From Bordetella parapertussis (lineage in GTDB: Bacteria > Pseudomonadota > Gammaproteobacteria > Burkholderiales > Burkholderiaceae_A): a stretch of 64,000 nt of DNA. Location of the stretch: the NCBI GenBank assembly GCA_945901825.1, contig CAMDMC010000002.1:1-64000 (forward strand), in the 5' to 3' direction. A program made the translations under genes and the position numbers. Positions 1-9,354 of this stretch are shown here, one piece after another. Within the stretch, counting starts at the first letter, position 1. Each line of letters starts with the position of its first letter. The notes under the pieces are model-generated. The model saw only the letters and a program-made list of their open reading frames with translations. It was not told the origin of the DNA and searched no databases.

Positions 1-413
1 AGGCCCTCGACAGAATTGAGCAGACCATGCAGCGCATCTGCAACCAGCTGCCTGCGGCTTTTGGGGGCTCGGCCGAGCTTCGCTTTGAGCGCCAATACCC
101 ACCCACCATTAACCATCCCCAGGCAACTGAACAGGCCGCCGAGGTTGCGCGAGCCCTTGTGGGCCCTGACAAGGTGATTCTTCCCATTGAGCCCACCATG
201 GGCGCCGAAGACTTTGCCTACATGCTGCTTGAAAGGCCTGGCAGTTATATTTTTCTTGGCAACGGAGACTTCCAGGGGCCCCATCGCCTGGCAGGCCACG
301 GCCTTGGGCCCTGCGCCCTGCACAACCCGAGCTACGACTTCAACGACCGTCTTATTCCGGTGGGGGCAAGGTTCTGGCATGCCCTCACCCATGCCCTGCT
401 TAAACCGGTCTGA
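1..413 (+). CDS. M20-family amidohydrolase/peptidase, C-terminal fragment
   Basis: The frame is open from the window edge (first full codon at base 3), so only the last ~137 residues are visible. The segment GAEDFAYM followed by RPGSYIFLGNGD and the late LHNPSYDFND are characteristic of M20D zinc amidohydrolases (hippurate or N-acyl-amino-acid hydrolases); the Glu of GAEDF and the His of LHNP are metal or catalytic ligands in that family. The family cleaves N-acyl amino acids in the cytoplasm. Substrate cannot be told from this fragment. The stop codon lies inside a short 10-bp tandem repeat. Confidence 0.85.
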   Translation, partial: ALDRIEQTMQRICNQLPAAFGGSAELRFERQYPPTINHPQATEQAAEVARALVGPDKVILPIEPTMGAEDFAYMLLERPGSYIFLGNGDFQGPHRLAGHGLGPCALHNPSYDFNDRLIPVGARFWHALTHALLKPV

Positions 414-430
414 ACCGGTCTAAACCGGTT
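401..430. repeat. three imperfect 10-bp tandem copies over a stop codon
   Basis: Three consecutive imperfect copies of a unit like TAAACCGGTC span the stop codon of the upstream peptidase gene. Each contains the palindromic core ACCGGT. Probably slippage-generated; no function is evident. Confidence 0.6.
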
Positions 431-443
431 ACCAAGCCTCAAA

Positions 444-480
444 GGCCAAGAGCCTCGGGCCCGCCTTGCGGCTCTCGGCC
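444..480. terminator. hairpin between convergent genes, possible terminator
   Basis: An 11-bp inverted repeat (GGCCAAGAGCC at 444-454 with GGCTCTCGGCC at 470-480, one G:U pair) lies between the stops of the M20 gene and the convergent PPK2 gene. The T run after it is short (TTT on the minus strand), so termination strength is uncertain; it could serve both strands. Confidence 0.5.
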
Positions 481-1401
481 TTAGTACACCGAAGGAACAA
501 ACATTTCCGCAGGCACGGGCCTGCGGAAATAGTCGGGGTTTTTCTCGCGTGCCGGCAGAACAACCGGCTCGTGGGGAACTTCAGCATAAGGGATCTGGCT
601 TAACAGATGGGCCATGCAGTTCAAACGCGCACGCTTTTTATCGTTGCCCTCAACAACCCACCAGCGTGCCTCGGGAATATGCGTGCGCTCAAGCATAAGC
701 TCCTTGGCCTTGGTGTAGGCCTCCCAACGCCTGCGCGATTCGAGATCCATGGGCGAGAGCTTCCACTGCTTTAATGGGTCTTTCATGCGCATGGTAAAGC
801 GCATGTGCTGCTCTTCATCTGAAATGGAGAACCAGTACTTAATTAAAATGATTCCGGAACGCACCAGCATTTTTTCGAACTCGGGAACGGTTCGAAAGAA
901 GTCTTCGTACTCGTCTTCGGTGCAAAAGCCCATCACCTTCTCAACGCCAGCGCGGTTGTACCAGCTGCGATCGAACAGAACAATTTCACCGCCTGCAGGA
1001 AGATGACTGACGTAGCGCTGAAAGTACCACTGGGTGCGCTCGCGCTGGTTCGGGGCCGAAAGAGCAGCCACTCGGGCCACACGGGGGTTAAGCCTTTGGG
1101 TAATGCGCTTAATGGCACCTCCCTTGCCTGCCGCATCGCGGCCTTCAAAGAGCACAACAAGCTTTAACTTCTTCTCAACCACCCAGTCCTGCAGCTTCAC
1201 CAGCTCGCCCTGCAGACGAAAGAGTTCACGAAAATAAAGCCTGCGGTCAATGGCTCCCTCGCTGGAAGGGCTCTGCTGGGGACCATCAAGCAAGAGCGCA
1301 TCCAGCCGGTCGTCGTCAAGCTCCATTTCAAGCTCTTCATCGTAGCTATCAAGAAGGTCGAGGTCAGCGCGCTGCTGAAAACTTAAGGGGGGCTGCGTCA
1401 T
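481..1401 (-). CDS. ppk2: polyphosphate kinase 2 (class I PPK2)
   Basis: 306 aa, the usual size of a single-domain PPK2. Such enzymes transfer phosphate from polyphosphate to nucleoside diphosphates in the cytoplasm. A Walker A motif (EGRDAAGKGG, residues 86-95) and a Walker B-like FDRSWYNR (about 143-150) are intact, and the lid-region arginines follow (MRMKDPLKQWK). The first ~50 residues are acidic and not conserved in the family. The class I assignment rests on the Asp after EGR and the single domain. It is monocistronic by appearance, convergent with the M20 gene. No strong ribosome-binding site is visible before the ATG. Confidence 0.92.
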   Translation of the reverse strand: MTQPPLSFQQRADLDLLDSYDEELEMELDDDRLDALLLDGPQQSPSSEGAIDRRLYFRELFRLQGELVKLQDWVVEKKLKLVVLFEGRDAAGKGGAIKRITQRLNPRVARVAALSAPNQRERTQWYFQRYVSHLPAGGEIVLFDRSWYNRAGVEKVMGFCTEDEYEDFFRTVPEFEKMLVRSGIILIKYWFSISDEEQHMRFTMRMKDPLKQWKLSPMDLESRRRWEAYTKAKELMLERTHIPEARWWVVEGNDKKRARLNCMAHLLSQIPYAEVPHEPVVLPAREKNPDYFRRPVPAEMFVPSVY

Positions 1402-1484
1402 GGGGCGTTCGTCTTGTTAGGAAGTTCGTGTCAACGGCCCAAAAGTAAGTGGGGCATGGGGAACATCGCTTTCAATTTAGGCGC

Positions 1485-4199
1485 TCATCGTGACGATTCC
1501 GTGACATCGGCAAGAAACCTGCCACAGACCTCAGCAAGATCGGCAGGCAGGCCCGGGGTCTCTGACAAGGCCTCGATAGCCTTTCGCATGGCCAGGCGAC
1601 GCTGCGGCTCAAAGGCCTGCCAACGATCCAGTGACCGGGCAAGTCGGGAGGCAAGCTGACTGTTGCGGCTCGCCAGGCGTGCAAGCTGATCGCACCAGAG
1701 CTTGTAGCCCGCCCCGTCGCCGCGATGAAAACCGGGTGAAACCTGCATAAAGAAGGGGCCGAGCACCGAGCGAATTCGGTTCGGACTGCCCAAATCGTAA
1801 CGCGGATGATCAAGCAGACCCTGCACAGTGGCTAATAAATCAAGCCCCTCGGTGTCATGCAGCCGAACCGTTGCAACCTGCACCGAAAACCATTTATCCA
1901 GGGCCAAGTCGTTGTCTTTGTAGCGTTCCAAAAAGTCATCCAGGGCCTTCTGGCAGGGCTGAGTGGCAATACCCTGAAGGCTTACAAGCCCCGACAGGCA
2001 TGCCATTCGCCGGGTCATATTGGTTGCCGCAAAGTAGCGCTTTAAAAGCTGCTGAGCTCGGTCTTGCGTTGGGCTTAGCAGGGTAAGAAGCGACTGGGCC
2101 AAATGTTGAAAAGCCCGACGACCCGCCGCGGGCCCCGAGGGCTGGTAATGCTCGGCCCGCTCGGTGGTATCCACCTGGGCATCCAGGGGCTTCATCAGCG
2201 GCTCAAGCGCAAGGGCCATGGCAAGCCTTAGGGCCTCAAGCCTTCGACGAATGGCACTGGGGTCAATGGCATGGCCCTCTGAGCACCAGTGCTCTGCCAC
2301 CAAGGCCTCCGAGGGTGGCGTGAGACACAAGAGCTTGAACCCCTCGCTTAAAGCCGGGTCGTCTGCAAGCCGCAAAAGCGTCTGCATTAATCCCTCGCGC
2401 TCTTCGGCCGTGGTGGCATCGGGCATAAGCTGGGCAAGCATTAAGCGCTGGCAGGCCTCCCAACGGTTAAAGGCATCGGTGTCATGCGCGGCAAGGCTTT
2501 GCAGTGCCTTGGCAGTTAGGCCTTGCCCAAGCTGCACCGGCGCCGAAAAACCGCGAAGCAACGATGCAATGGGCTCGGACTTGCCTTTGTGAGAAGGCAG
2601 ATCAAAGACAAAGGACTGCTCGGGCTCGGTGATTAAGAGAACCTGATCTTCTAAAAGCTGCCTGCCTTCTTCGCTTAAAAGACCCGCTCGAATTGGGATA
2701 ACCAGAGGCTGCTGGCCGGCTTGCAACGCCTGGGTGAGCGTAAGAGTGAGCCTGGCCTGCCCCGCATCCCAGTTGCTTTTTACACCAACCCCGGGGGTGC
2801 CAGCGGCAGAATACCAGCGCATAAAAGGCTCAAAAAGCTCAGGCCTGTTGTTGGCATCCAGAATGGAACTCACAAAGTCTTCGCAGGTGGCCGCCCTGCC
2901 GTCATGCCGTTTTACATAAAGGGCCATGCCCTTGCGAAACCCTTCTTGGCCAAGAAGGGTCTGCAGCATGCGAATGACTTCGGCCCCCTTCTCATAGACC
3001 GTTGCCGTGTAAAAGTTGCGAATCTCCTGGTACTGCAAAGGCCGAATTGGATGCGCCATGGGGCCGGCATCTTCAGGGAACTGATGGGTGCGCAGCGTGC
3101 GCACATCTTCGATACGTTTAATGGCTCGCGCGCTTGCAGCCTGCTCGGGGCTTAGGCCCTCAGCCAGCCGATCGGCCGTGAACTCCTGGTCACGAAAAAC
3201 CGTCAAGCCCTCTTTTAGGGTGAGCTGAAACCAGTCACGGCAGGTAATGCGATTACCCGTCCAGTTATGAAAATACTCATGACCAATGACCGCCTCAACA
3301 AGCTCGTAGTCTTTGTCGGTGGCCGTATCGGGGTCGGCAAGAACGTACTTGGTGTTGAAAAGGTTGAGGCCCTTATTCTCCATCGCCCCTGAATTAAAGT
3401 CGGGCACCGCGACAATCATGAACCGCTCTAAATCAAGCTCAAGGCCAAAACGTTGCTCATCCCAGGCCACCGAATGCTTCAGGCTTTCAAGCGCAAACTC
3501 GGCCCGACAAAGGTCTTGCGGGCGGGTGTAAACCTGCAGCTGCTTGCGCGCGCCCGACAGGCTGGTAACAAAGGCTTCAAGGCACTGTAGGTCAGCCGCA
3601 ACCAGGGCAAACAAATAGCTTGGCTTCGGAAAGGGGTCATGCCAGACGCTCACACGCTGGCCGTTGTCTTCGTACTCTTTTACCAAATTGCCATTGGAGA
3701 GCAGCACCGGAAACTGGCCCACCGGTGCCCTTAAGGTCACCGTGTACACCGTCATGACATCGGGCCGGTCGAGAAAATAGGTCATGCGCCGAAAGCCCTC
3801 GGACTCGCACTGGGTGTAAAGCCCCCCGCGACTGGCGTAAAGGCCCATGAGCTCGGTGTTGGCAGAGGGCTGAAGCCGGGTGCGAATGCGCAGCCGGCCT
3901 GTGCTGGCATTTTTTAAACAGAACGCCTCGGGTGACACCTGGAGGGCATCGGCTGCAAGCGGCTGGTCGTTGAGCCAGGCAGCCTCAAAACAGAGTCCAT
4001 CGCCTGCAAGTAGAAGGTCGGTTGGGCCCTCTTGCGAAGACGCTAAGAGCGGCTCAAACCCAAAGTCCGAGGTCAGCCAGGTCTCCTCAAGCCCAAGCTC
4101 AAACTCGAGTTGAAGGTCGGTTATGCGATGGCTGGGGGGGCGGTAGTCGGACTGCCGAATGACCTGGGCGGAGGGGGTGCCTGCTTGACCTTCTTTCAT
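1485..4199 (-). CDS. pepN: aminopeptidase N (M1 family)
   Basis: 904 aa from the chosen ATG, which has AGAGAGA a few bases upstream; the frame extends 19 codons further but that start has no such site. M1 zinc aminopeptidase removing N-terminal residues from peptides in the cytoplasm. The exopeptidase motif GAMEN (about 271-275) and the zinc site HEYFH-18-E (His307, His311, Glu330) are intact, and the C-terminal ARM-like half (DUF3458-type) is full length. It is divergent from the pilin gene across a 201-bp gap. Slightly longer than E. coli PepN (870 aa). Confidence 0.95.
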   Translation of the reverse strand: MKEGQAGTPSAQVIRQSDYRPPSHRITDLQLEFELGLEETWLTSDFGFEPLLASSQEGPTDLLLAGDGLCFEAAWLNDQPLAADALQVSPEAFCLKNASTGRLRIRTRLQPSANTELMGLYASRGGLYTQCESEGFRRMTYFLDRPDVMTVYTVTLRAPVGQFPVLLSNGNLVKEYEDNGQRVSVWHDPFPKPSYLFALVAADLQCLEAFVTSLSGARKQLQVYTRPQDLCRAEFALESLKHSVAWDEQRFGLELDLERFMIVAVPDFNSGAMENKGLNLFNTKYVLADPDTATDKDYELVEAVIGHEYFHNWTGNRITCRDWFQLTLKEGLTVFRDQEFTADRLAEGLSPEQAASARAIKRIEDVRTLRTHQFPEDAGPMAHPIRPLQYQEIRNFYTATVYEKGAEVIRMLQTLLGQEGFRKGMALYVKRHDGRAATCEDFVSSILDANNRPELFEPFMRWYSAAGTPGVGVKSNWDAGQARLTLTLTQALQAGQQPLVIPIRAGLLSEEGRQLLEDQVLLITEPEQSFVFDLPSHKGKSEPIASLLRGFSAPVQLGQGLTAKALQSLAAHDTDAFNRWEACQRLMLAQLMPDATTAEEREGLMQTLLRLADDPALSEGFKLLCLTPPSEALVAEHWCSEGHAIDPSAIRRRLEALRLAMALALEPLMKPLDAQVDTTERAEHYQPSGPAAGRRAFQHLAQSLLTLLSPTQDRAQQLLKRYFAATNMTRRMACLSGLVSLQGIATQPCQKALDDFLERYKDNDLALDKWFSVQVATVRLHDTEGLDLLATVQGLLDHPRYDLGSPNRIRSVLGPFFMQVSPGFHRGDGAGYKLWCDQLARLASRNSQLASRLARSLDRWQAFEPQRRLAMRKAIEALSETPGLPADLAEVCGRFLADVTESSR

Positions 4200-4400
4200 G
4201 CATCTCTCTTTTGATGTGATTACGTATTGCAAGTCTGCCTGTTTTTCTGGCCGCAAAGGCCGAGAGGGCTGTAAGAGTTTTTTGCATCGGCCATTTCGCG
4301 ATCTTCATCCAACCCATAAGCAGCCTCAGAGTCGGGTCCGTGCCCAGGGCCTCCTCGGCCGTGGGCCGGTTCATCGCCTTTTAACTTTTTAGGAGAAACC

Positions 4401-4892
4401 ATGAAGACCAAGACCCCGCTTGTTGCTGTTCGCATTGCCCTTGCCAGCCTGCTTGGCGCTGCCGTTGCGGCCCCTGCCCTTGCCGACACCGAGTCGGCCA
4501 GCTTTAACGTCGGCATGGAGGTGGTGGCGACCTGTTCGATTAATGCCTTCGATATGACCTTCAACACAATAACTACGGGAACAACCTCGCAAAATGACGC
4601 TGAAAGTCAGATCACTGTTAATTGCTCGAACGGAGCCCCTTACTCAGTAGCTTTGAACGATGGGTCTAACTTTCAGGGTGGACGACGTCTCGCGAGTAAT
4701 GGTGCGTTCATCGGATACGGAATCTTCCGAGACGTTAGTCGCTCAACCACCTGGGACTCAACAAGCGTCTTCTCTGGGGTAGGAACTGGCAATGACCAAG
4801 CACTCCCCGTCTACGGCCGCATCCCCTCCGGTCAACTCGTTCCTGAAATGGGCAACTACGCCGACACGGTGGTTGCCACCATTAGCTACTAG
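4401..4892 (+). CDS. archaic (SCPU/CsuA-like) chaperone-usher pilin
   Basis: 163 aa with a signal peptide ending near ALA-DTES and a spore-coat-U type domain: two cysteines (in VATCSIN and TVNCSNG) that should form the Ig-fold disulfide, and the C-terminal strand ending NYADTVVATISY typical of archaic pilins used for donor-strand exchange. A good ribosome-binding site (TTAGGAGAAACC) precedes the ATG. It is first in a three-gene cluster with chaperone and usher. Composition is mosaic: 72% GC in the signal-peptide part (4441-4500) but 42% in 4561-4620, suggesting the exposed part was exchanged by recombination. It is the only pilin in the cluster. Confidence 0.9.
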   Translation: MKTKTPLVAVRIALASLLGAAVAAPALADTESASFNVGMEVVATCSINAFDMTFNTITTGTTSQNDAESQITVNCSNGAPYSVALNDGSNFQGGRRLASNGAFIGYGIFRDVSRSTTWDSTSVFSGVGTGNDQALPVYGRIPSGQLVPEMGNYADTVVATISY

Positions 4893-4894
4893 CC

Positions 4895-5527
4895 ATGCGC
4901 TGGGAGCCCCTGGTTATTCTTGGGCGGTCAGGCCTTCTTCTAGGCCTGGCCTTTTGCATTCTTTCAGTCCAACCCTTTAATGCGGCCCATGCGGCACTCT
5001 CGGTGACACCGCCGCAGCTTCACCTTGACGAGGGTGGGGTGGTGGTCACCGAGGTGCAGTCAAGCCTGACCACCCCATCACGCTGGTCCGTGCGGCTTGT
5101 GGGCTGGGGGCCGGCAGGCGAAGAGCAGCTGGGCGCCGATGGCCAGGTGGCCCCACGGTTTTTTAGTCTTGCGCCGGGTGGCAGGCAGCTGGTGCGTGCA
5201 CGCATTGCCAACCGCGCGGGCTACCACCGGCTTCTTATTGAGCAGATCCCCGAGACGAACAACAGCATCTCGGGGCTTGCCTTTCGGTTTCGGTTCAGCC
5301 TTCCTGTCTATCGGCTTGCCCAGGAGCCTGTTGCACTTAAGCCCAGCCTCACCAATCAAGACCTGGGAGGCTGCCAGTCGTTTACCAATCCGCAGGCTCA
5401 GGTGGTGCGTCTCGAACTCGCGCGCACCACCACGGGGCCGCAGGTGGTTTTGCCTGGCGAGACCGTGCAGCTTTGCAGCCCCAGAACCGATCGGCTTGCC
5501 AAGACCACAGGGCTTGATCCGCAGTAG
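4895..5527 (+). CDS. periplasmic pilus assembly chaperone (CsuC-like)
   Basis: 210 aa, beginning 2 bp after the pilin stop. A signal peptide (hydrophobic stretch then NAAHA-AL) precedes a PapD-like two-domain Ig fold; visible landmarks are LSVTPPQLHLDEGG at the start of domain 1, RFFSLAPGGRQLVRAR in the subunit-binding G1-strand region and GLAFRFRFSLPVYR before domain 2. It would fold and cap the pilin in the periplasm and deliver it to the usher. It lacks close similarity to the classical FGS/FGL chaperone signature and fits the archaic sigma clade. Confidence 0.88.
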   Translation: MRWEPLVILGRSGLLLGLAFCILSVQPFNAAHAALSVTPPQLHLDEGGVVVTEVQSSLTTPSRWSVRLVGWGPAGEEQLGADGQVAPRFFSLAPGGRQLVRARIANRAGYHRLLIEQIPETNNSISGLAFRFRFSLPVYRLAQEPVALKPSLTNQDLGGCQSFTNPQAQVVRLELARTTTGPQVVLPGETVQLCSPRTDRLAKTTGLDPQ

Positions 5528-5606
5528 CTGCATGACCCGAAAGGCTGTCTTGTGTAGTGAGGCCCTGGTTCAGGGCCTTCTTTTTTTGAAAGCCAAAGCC
5601 TGGGCA

Positions 5607-8120
5607 ATGCGCTGCCTCACTGCCCTTGGCCTAGGACTTGGCTCTGGGCTTGGCTTCTGCCTTACTCTGAACCCAGGCCATGCAAGCGGCATCACAATGA
5701 GCCCGCCCCACCCCTTGGCCAAAGAGGACTTCGCTGCCATTGAACTCAACGGCCGCCAGATTAGCCGAGGCAGCATCTTCTTTCTAAATCGCCCAGGCCC
5801 ATCGGCTGAGTTTCACGACACGGCCGAGTTCGGCTGCTGGCTTGAGAAACGACTGCTTGAAAAAGAGCTTGATGCCGATCTTTTGGAGAAGGCCACGGGC
5901 AACTGGCTGCAGTTTCCCGCAGAGGCCTGCCAGTTCATCGCCGACGAGACCCGGCTTTTGGTGCAGCTTGCGCCGCAGCTTTTAAAGGAACGCAGCCTGC
6001 GGTTTGGCCGACCAAGTCTTTCTGCCTTGGACGCCCTAAAAACCCTGCACAGCCCTGCAAGCAGAGAGCTGCCAAGCGCCCATCTGGATATTTTTAAAAG
6101 CCGGCGCTCCCTGCAGTTGGGCCTTGGCATGTCCTATGGCCCAGCCCAGTTCTTAATGCAAAAGGGCAGCGCCGCCGGGCAGCCCGCACGCTATTGGCTG
6201 GAATGGCTCTTTGAATCGGGCGCGGCCTTGCAGCTTGGTGACCTGACCTCCGAGGCCTTTGCCCAAGATGCTCTAACGGAGCGACGAGGCTTGCGCTGGA
6301 CATCACGCCATAGGCCCCTGCGACAGCCTTCCACAGGCCCAGGCCTGCTCCAGCTTGATCAGCCCTCAAGGCTGCGCGTTCTAAACGAGGACGGCCTGGC
6401 GCTTTACGCCACGGGTCTGCTGCCATCGGGCCAATACAGGCTTAACGGGCTTTCAGCACCCAGCCTGCCTGGCTTTCTGCAGCTTGAGCTTGAAGCTCTC
6501 TCGGGGCAACGACAGACGGTTCTTCTGCCCTGGGTGACCAGCCCTCTGCTTCTTAATCAGGGCGACCGTCTGTTTGACCTTGAGCTCTACCCTCAAGGGG
6601 CTGCGGCCACCCAGACGCTCTGGGGGCTTACTGGGGAAGAGACGCTGGCAGCAAAACTCGCTTATGAGGCACGCACCAGACCCTTATTAGACCGCGCCCA
6701 AGACAACATCTCGGCTCGGGATGCTTCAGCAGGTCTTTCTCTGAACCTGGGCCTGCAGTCGCGTCGATGGCTTGGTCATGTGCTGGGTGCCGAGCTTTTA
6801 AGCCAATGCCCCAAGGGGCAGGCCTGCAGCCTTCTGCCAAGTCTAAGCAGCCGGTCGCGTCTTGGCTCAGGCCAGCAGCTTGCTCTTGACTTAACCCCCA
6901 CCCGCCATGCGGGCCAGGTCAGCCTGCGCCAAAGCCTTGGCGGCTGGGCAAGCCTTTCGGTTCAATGGTCACGGTCTGCCCAAGGCGACGAGGCCTGGCT
7001 GGGCAGTTGGTCGCAGAACTTGACCGAAGGCCTTAGCCTGACGGCATCGGTGCGCCAGCTTCGACGGGCCGCGCAACCTGCTGGCCAGGCTTCGTTGAGG
7101 GGCACTGCAGTCCCTGCATCCGAGGGCCAGTCGCAGTTCTTTCTAAGCCTGCAGTTTCAACCCAGACACTTCAAACGCAGCCAGCTGCGCAGCAGTTTTT
7201 CGGCAAGCCCAAGCCTTCGACGAGCAAGCCTGCAGCTTAAGCAATCGTTCGGGTCGGGCCCCGAGGCCCCAGAACTTAGCCTGCGACGATCGATGGCGCA
7301 GTCACGGGCGATGGACTCTGCCACGACCAAACAGGAGAGCCTTGCAGAACTGCGCACCCGCAGGCCCGAAGGCGACCTGAGCCTGCAATGGCGCAAGAAC
7401 TCTAACGGGCAGAGTGCAACCGACTTCGCCCTGGCAAGCCGTATCTGGCTAACACCCAAAGGGCTGCATCTAGGAAGCCCGGGCGATCACAACCTTCTTC
7501 TTGTGGATCTAAAGACGCCTGGCCTTGAGCTAAGCAATGGCCTGCAGCGCCGTGCCAGCAACACCAACGGCTTGGCCACACTTACTCGCACAGGCGCATG
7601 GACAGCCAACCGGTTTCGCTACAACCTTCGAAGTCTTTCCTTCGACCAGGTCAGCCCAGGGTCGCTTGAGGCCTTTGCTGTCGCAAGCCGCAGAGCCTAC
7701 TGGCTTGAGGCCGAGCAGCCCGAGCAGTGGGCACAGACAACCGTTGCAAGACTAGACCTGCCCCTTGCTCTTTTGCAACGTCTGCAGCAGGTGATCGACG
7801 CCCAGGGCAGGACCCTTGGCTTCACTCCCGAGGGGCATGTTGATGTTGGCAGGGCGGACCTGGCCTCTGATTCGCCTGAGCTTGAGCTTGAGTTGAGATT
7901 CAGCCAAGGACTGCGCATGCGCTGCAAGCCGGCAGACCCCCTCAAAGCGGGCATTAAAAACAAAGACCTTGCCACCGGGGCCCAGGCCGAGCAGCTTTTT
8001 CGCTGCGACCCCCTTCCACCCCCGTCGCCCAACTCTACTGAGACGCCCCCATCATCTGGCTCGGAAGCCAGAGCGCGATCTCAGGAAAGATTGAAAGTAA
8101 GACCATCGAGCCCATCATGA
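5607..8120 (+). CDS. outer-membrane usher of archaic chaperone-usher pilus
   Basis: 837 aa from the ATG that gives a compact signal peptide (RCLTALGLGLGSG... ending near GHASG); an in-frame ATG at 5532 is the alternative. Usher landmarks are present: the N-terminal chaperone-binding region (AAIELNGRQI), a middle segment resembling the plug/barrel boundary (RVLNEDGLALYATGLLPSGQYRL) and FDLELYP, then a long beta-rich barrel and a C-terminal domain ending around LFRCDPL. The ushers secrete and order pilin-chaperone complexes. The last ~29 codons run antisense into the convergent dctM gene; this Pro/Ser-rich tail is atypical and may follow loss of an earlier stop. No tip adhesin gene (CsuE-like) follows. 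Confidence 0.85.
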   Translation: MRCLTALGLGLGSGLGFCLTLNPGHASGITMSPPHPLAKEDFAAIELNGRQISRGSIFFLNRPGPSAEFHDTAEFGCWLEKRLLEKELDADLLEKATGNWLQFPAEACQFIADETRLLVQLAPQLLKERSLRFGRPSLSALDALKTLHSPASRELPSAHLDIFKSRRSLQLGLGMSYGPAQFLMQKGSAAGQPARYWLEWLFESGAALQLGDLTSEAFAQDALTERRGLRWTSRHRPLRQPSTGPGLLQLDQPSRLRVLNEDGLALYATGLLPSGQYRLNGLSAPSLPGFLQLELEALSGQRQTVLLPWVTSPLLLNQGDRLFDLELYPQGAAATQTLWGLTGEETLAAKLAYEARTRPLLDRAQDNISARDASAGLSLNLGLQSRRWLGHVLGAELLSQCPKGQACSLLPSLSSRSRLGSGQQLALDLTPTRHAGQVSLRQSLGGWASLSVQWSRSAQGDEAWLGSWSQNLTEGLSLTASVRQLRRAAQPAGQASLRGTAVPASEGQSQFFLSLQFQPRHFKRSQLRSSFSASPSLRRASLQLKQSFGSGPEAPELSLRRSMAQSRAMDSATTKQESLAELRTRRPEGDLSLQWRKNSNGQSATDFALASRIWLTPKGLHLGSPGDHNLLLVDLKTPGLELSNGLQRRASNTNGLATLTRTGAWTANRFRYNLRSLSFDQVSPGSLEAFAVASRRAYWLEAEQPEQWAQTTVARLDLPLALLQRLQQVIDAQGRTLGFTPEGHVDVGRADLASDSPELELELRFSQGLRMRCKPADPLKAGIKNKDLATGAQAEQLFRCDPLPPPSPNSTETPPSSGSEARARSQERLKVRPSSPS

Positions 8121-9354
8121 TGAAGACAAAAGGCATGGAGCCAAGCAGTATGTCTTTAAGGCTGACATTGGGCACTACGCCCTTCAATACATAGAGGTTC
8201 AAGCCCACCGGCGGGGTAATAAGACCAATTTCCATATTAATGGTGAGGATGACGGCAAACCAAATAAGGTCGAAGTTGTTGACCTCAAGCACGGGAGTCA
8301 GAATAGGCATCACCATCAAGATAATGGCAACAGGCGGAAGAAACATGCCTGCAAGCAACAGGAAAAGGTTTATGACCAGCATAAGAACCCAGCGGTTGAG
8401 TTCCATGTCCACAAGCCACTGCGCCGCAGTCTGGGTTACATAGAGCAGCGACATCATGTAGGAGAAAACAGCGGCCGCTGCAATAATCATCAGAATCATG
8501 GTGGACTCGCGAACCGTTTCGCTAAAAATCTTCCATTGATCTTTCCGGCTACGTGCCTTGTAAATAACAGCCACCAAGACCAAGGCAAGAACAGCCGAAA
8601 GTGACGCCACCTCGCTTGGCGTGGCAATGCCTCCATACATGGAGTAGGCAATGGCCACAATAATGGCGATGAAGGGCGAGACACGAAGCAAGCCCGACAT
8701 CTTTTCTTTCAGGCTGTAGCGCTGTTGCTCAATGTAGCCCGAAAGGCGCTCGCTGCGCAGGCTCGAGAGCCAGGCATAAATCGCAAAAAGTACCACCAAC
8801 ATAATTCCGGGAATGACACCGGCAAGAAAGAGTCGTCCAATGGAGGTCTCGGTGACGATTCCATACAGAATCATGGTGATGGAAGGTGGAATAAGAATGC
8901 CCAGCGTGCCACCTGCGCAGACCGAGCCCGTTGCAAGTCGTGCGGAAATATTTCTGCGCAGCATTTCGGGAACACCCGCCTTGCCCACAGCCGCGGCCGT
9001 TGCTGGGCTTGAACCACTAATGGCACTGAAAATACCGCAGGCCAAAACGTTAGCAATAACCAGCCCACCAGGAACGCGAACCAGCCAGCGATGCAAGGAC
9101 TCGTAAAGGTCGCGGCCTGCATTGGTTCCGCCCACAGCCGAGCCCAAAAGAATGAAGAGTGGGATAGTTAGCAGGGCAAACGAGGCCAGCTCGTCCATCA
9201 TGACCACTGCAACGTTATTCAAAAACATCGGGCCTTCGAAAATCGTAAGAAAACTTACTGAAACCAGAATAAGCCCCCATGCAATGGGAAGGCCTGAGAA
9301 AAGCACCACCAGGGTGGCAATAAGAATCAATAGGCCAATTTGAAGTTCAGACAT
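8035..9354 (-). CDS. dctM: TRAP transporter large permease (DctM family)
   Basis: 439 aa, about 12 hydrophobic segments, with the DctM signature around GSSPATAAAVGKAGVPEM and GTLGILIPPSITMILYG. It forms the 12-TM ion-coupled channel of a tripartite ATP-independent periplasmic transporter with DctQ and DctP. The start is the ATG at 9354 (MSELQIGLL) with a GGAG just upstream; it overlaps the dctQ stop by 8 bp, implying translational coupling. The 3' end overlaps the convergent usher gene by 86 bp. The substrate is a carboxylate by family analogy; which one is not visible. Confidence 0.93.
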   Translation of the reverse strand: MSELQIGLLILIATLVVLFSGLPIAWGLILVSVSFLTIFEGPMFLNNVAVVMMDELASFALLTIPLFILLGSAVGGTNAGRDLYESLHRWLVRVPGGLVIANVLACGIFSAISGSSPATAAAVGKAGVPEMLRRNISARLATGSVCAGGTLGILIPPSITMILYGIVTETSIGRLFLAGVIPGIMLVVLFAIYAWLSSLRSERLSGYIEQQRYSLKEKMSGLLRVSPFIAIIVAIAYSMYGGIATPSEVASLSAVLALVLVAVIYKARSRKDQWKIFSETVRESTMILMIIAAAAVFSYMMSLLYVTQTAAQWLVDMELNRWVLMLVINLFLLLAGMFLPPVAIILMVMPILTPVLEVNNFDLIWFAVILTINMEIGLITPPVGLNLYVLKGVVPNVSLKDILLGSMPFVFIMMGSMVLLSIFPEIALWLPSQMMGASQ

